Source: Lentisphaeria bacterium UBA1776 (lineage in GTDB: Bacteria; Verrucomicrobiota; Lentisphaeria; Victivallales; Victivallaceae). From it: a DNA stretch of 16,554 bases. The position numbers were made by a program, and so were the translations under genes. Each line of letters begins with the position of its first letter. Position 1 is the stretch's first letter. Shown piece by piece: positions 15,631 to 16,554 of this stretch. The stretch covers positions 1 through 16,554 of the forward strand of contig DCGO01000114.1 in NCBI GenBank assembly GCA_002314605.1, written 5' to 3'. The notes beneath the pieces were generated by a model. That model had not been told where the DNA came from. It did no database searches and saw only the letters and a program-made list of their open reading frames with translations.

Positions 15631-16320
15631 CTATTCTTTATAGTACCATGCCACAGCATAAAATGGCTGGCTTGCCGGTGTCGTCTGGATTGCAGTCCAG
15701 TACGGCAGTGTTCTGGAGCCTACGTGCATATCCATCCAGAGATGATTCATGGCCTTTTCGCCTTTGTGACGCCACCTCAAATTCTTGTCATTGTAATTGG
15801 TGATGGAGTTGTAGGCAGTTTTGTTTTCCACAATGACGACACGCTGACTGGGATTGCTGATCCGGGAGACCTTGCGGTAAATTTCCTTGTTGTGGTCGTA
15901 CAGGTTGTACCTCAGGTAATAGATCGGAGAATAGTTGTGACTGGTCATTTCATTCGGCGGAGCGGATGGGCAGAACACGTTCCTGAACTTTTCCTTTCCC
16001 GGTTTGAGGACCCCGAGATAGTTATTATTGATCAGCACGTCAATGGAGTTCCCTCCCCCGGGAAATGTTTCGTTGTAATCGGCAAAATACTGCTGATACC
16101 CGAGCCCCATCTGCTTTTCATGGTTGACGCAGCTGGCCTCCCTGGCCGTTTCCCGGGCATGATTCAATGCCGGCAGCAGCATGGCCGCCAGAATGGCGAT
16201 GATGGCAATGACCACCAGAAGCTCAATCAAAGTGAATTGCGGTTTTCGCTTCAAACAGAAAATGGAAAATCGAAAATGAAAAAAGGGAGAGTCAGGGAAT
16301 GTGCAAGGTCTGGTCTGCAT
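15631..16320 (-). CDS. Type II/IV pseudopilin-like protein with FTLIELLVV signal
   Basis: 229 residues. After a 28-residue leader (ending FCLKRKPQ) comes FTLIELLVVIAIIAILAAM, the prepilin N-terminus, with Glu33 at the +5 position and a membrane helix to about 52, then LLPALNHARETAR. This is the family greatly expanded in Lentisphaerota and Planctomycetota. The residue before the cut is Gln28, not the usual Gly. Near the end RHKGEKAMN..WMDMHVG (184-201) is a degenerate form of the H-X9-DG box (DM for DG). I chose the ATG at 16320 because AAGGAG is 6 bases upstream and an ATG at 16377 lies upstream of the -10. It is the first gene of the operon and is likely exported or assembled at the envelope; role unknown. 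Confidence 0.85.
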   Translation of the reverse strand: MQTRPCTFPDSPFFHFRFSIFCLKRKPQFTLIELLVVIAIIAILAAMLLPALNHARETAREASCVNHEKQMGLGYQQYFADYNETFPGGGNSIDVLINNNYLGVLKPGKEKFRNVFCPSAPPNEMTSHNYSPIYYLRYNLYDHNKEIYRKVSRISNPSQRVVIVENKTAYNSITNYNDKNLRWRHKGEKAMNHLWMDMHVGSRTLPYWTAIQTTPASQPFYAVAWYYKE

Positions 16321-16363
16321 TTTCAACTCCTTCTGATGGTTTTTCGACAAACACCCGTCTATT

Positions 16364-16391
16364 ACTATAATCCGCAAATTGGAAATGTCAA
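16364..16391 (-). promoter_or_regulatory. Sigma70-like promoter for the pseudopilin-led operon
   Basis: On the minus strand TTGACA (16386-16391), a 16-base spacer and TATAGT (16364-16369) followed by AAT. Expected start is near 16357, giving about 37 bases of leader. Layout identical to the DUF4838 promoter. Confidence 0.75.
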
Positions 16392-16554
16392 GTAATATAA
16401 TATTTCTCGTTGCGTTGAGCGGTCAGAATGTACTTGGAGAGTCCTTTGGCCCGGGCCTTTCGCCCATGACGGCTCTGGTGAGCCTATGGCCGAAAGACAC
16501 AATACAGGCGGGAAATTTGCCTCTCCCCGATCAAGGCGAGTCTCCCGGCGAAGC
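16392..16554. other. Edge region with no supported gene
   Basis: An AT-rich start is followed from about 16420 by G+C-rich sequence. Two frames are open to the edge, but neither has a ribosome site or a recognisable product. The only structure seen is the inverted repeat at 16457-16496. Confidence 0.5.
16457..16496. repeat. Imperfect inverted repeat, 40 bp
   Basis: CTTTCGCCCAT (16457-16467) pairs with ATGGCCGAAAG (16486-16496) at 10 of 11 positions. Inside, GGCTC (16471-16475) and GAGCC (16480-16484) make a perfect 5-bp stem with a 4-base loop. A flanking GGAGAG (16436-16441) could pair with CTCTCC (16521-16526). There is no T-tract, so it is not a standard terminator. It could be a dispersed repeat, a structured RNA or an unknown site. 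Confidence 0.5.

Noticed and set aside
14710..16395. 561-residue plus-strand open frame near the right edge
   Set aside because: Runs across three minus-strand genes and the pseudopilin promoter without any recognisable domain.
16365..16553. Minus-strand frame open from the right edge to a TAG inside the -10 box
   Set aside because: It runs through the promoter and has no family resemblance, so it is probably chance, though a gene end cannot be fully excluded.
16466..16554. Plus-strand frame starting with ATG and open to the right edge
   Set aside because: No ribosome site upstream; the ATG lies inside the inverted repeat and the product is not recognisable.
1..16554. CRISPR array, tRNA, rRNA or insertion sequence
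   Set aside because: No regularly spaced repeats, no cloverleaf-like or rRNA stretch, and no transposase motifs were seen by eye.

Overview
The window is about 16.5 kb of G+C-rich bacterial DNA, densely coded, with strongly G/C-ending codons and short AT-rich promoter gaps. The best guess for its source is a Lentisphaerota (Victivallis-like) bacterium. The clues are a pseudopilin with the run FTLIELLVVIAIIAILAAM used as leader gene of a glycan operon, a DUF4838 protein, LamG proteins, a CBM9-like lipoprotein, and a GntR regulator with a sugar-binding-protein-like sensor half. The lipoprotein signal and an MsbA-like exporter fit a Gram-negative envelope. This assignment is inference from gene content only.

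Left part (1-5768): a DUF4838 protein (267-2138, minus) is transcribed divergently from a three-gene plus-strand operon. That operon encodes an N-acylglucosamine 2-epimerase-like protein (2286-3584), a CBM9-like lipoprotein (3599-4420) and a GntR winged-helix/solute-binding-protein fusion regulator (4422-5768). Two sigma70-like promoters sit back to back in the 147-bp gap, with an inverted repeat covering both -35 boxes. It reads as a small self-regulated glycan locus: bind a glycan at the surface, process a sugar, sense a ligand.

Right part (5743-16391), all minus strand, in two transcription units. The upstream unit (promoter 16364-16391) encodes a pseudopilin, a secreted LamG protein, a 1007-residue secreted LamG plus glycoside-hydrolase-like protein, a polysaccharide-deacetylase-like protein and an alpha/alpha-toroid protein, with gaps of -4 to 34 bp. 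The second unit (promoter 9761-9789) encodes a DegT/DnrJ/EryC1-type sugar aminotransferase, an MsbA-type ABC exporter and an AmrS-like radical SAM protein that looks C-terminally short. The last gene overlaps the end of the convergent GntR-fusion gene by 26 bp. Together these genes suggest making or exporting a cell-surface amino-sugar glycan alongside secreted glycan-binding or glycan-cleaving proteins.

The edges are poorly explained. Positions 1-266 hold a possible minus-strand terminator and a possible 3' remnant of a convergent gene. Positions 16392-16554 hold no convincing gene but do hold an imperfect inverted repeat. No tRNA, rRNA, CRISPR array or insertion sequence was seen. The most notable items are the GntR-SBP fusion regulator, the tandem LamG duplication, the shared TTGACA-N16-TATAGTAAT promoter, the short AmrS, and the pseudopilin-led glycan operon.
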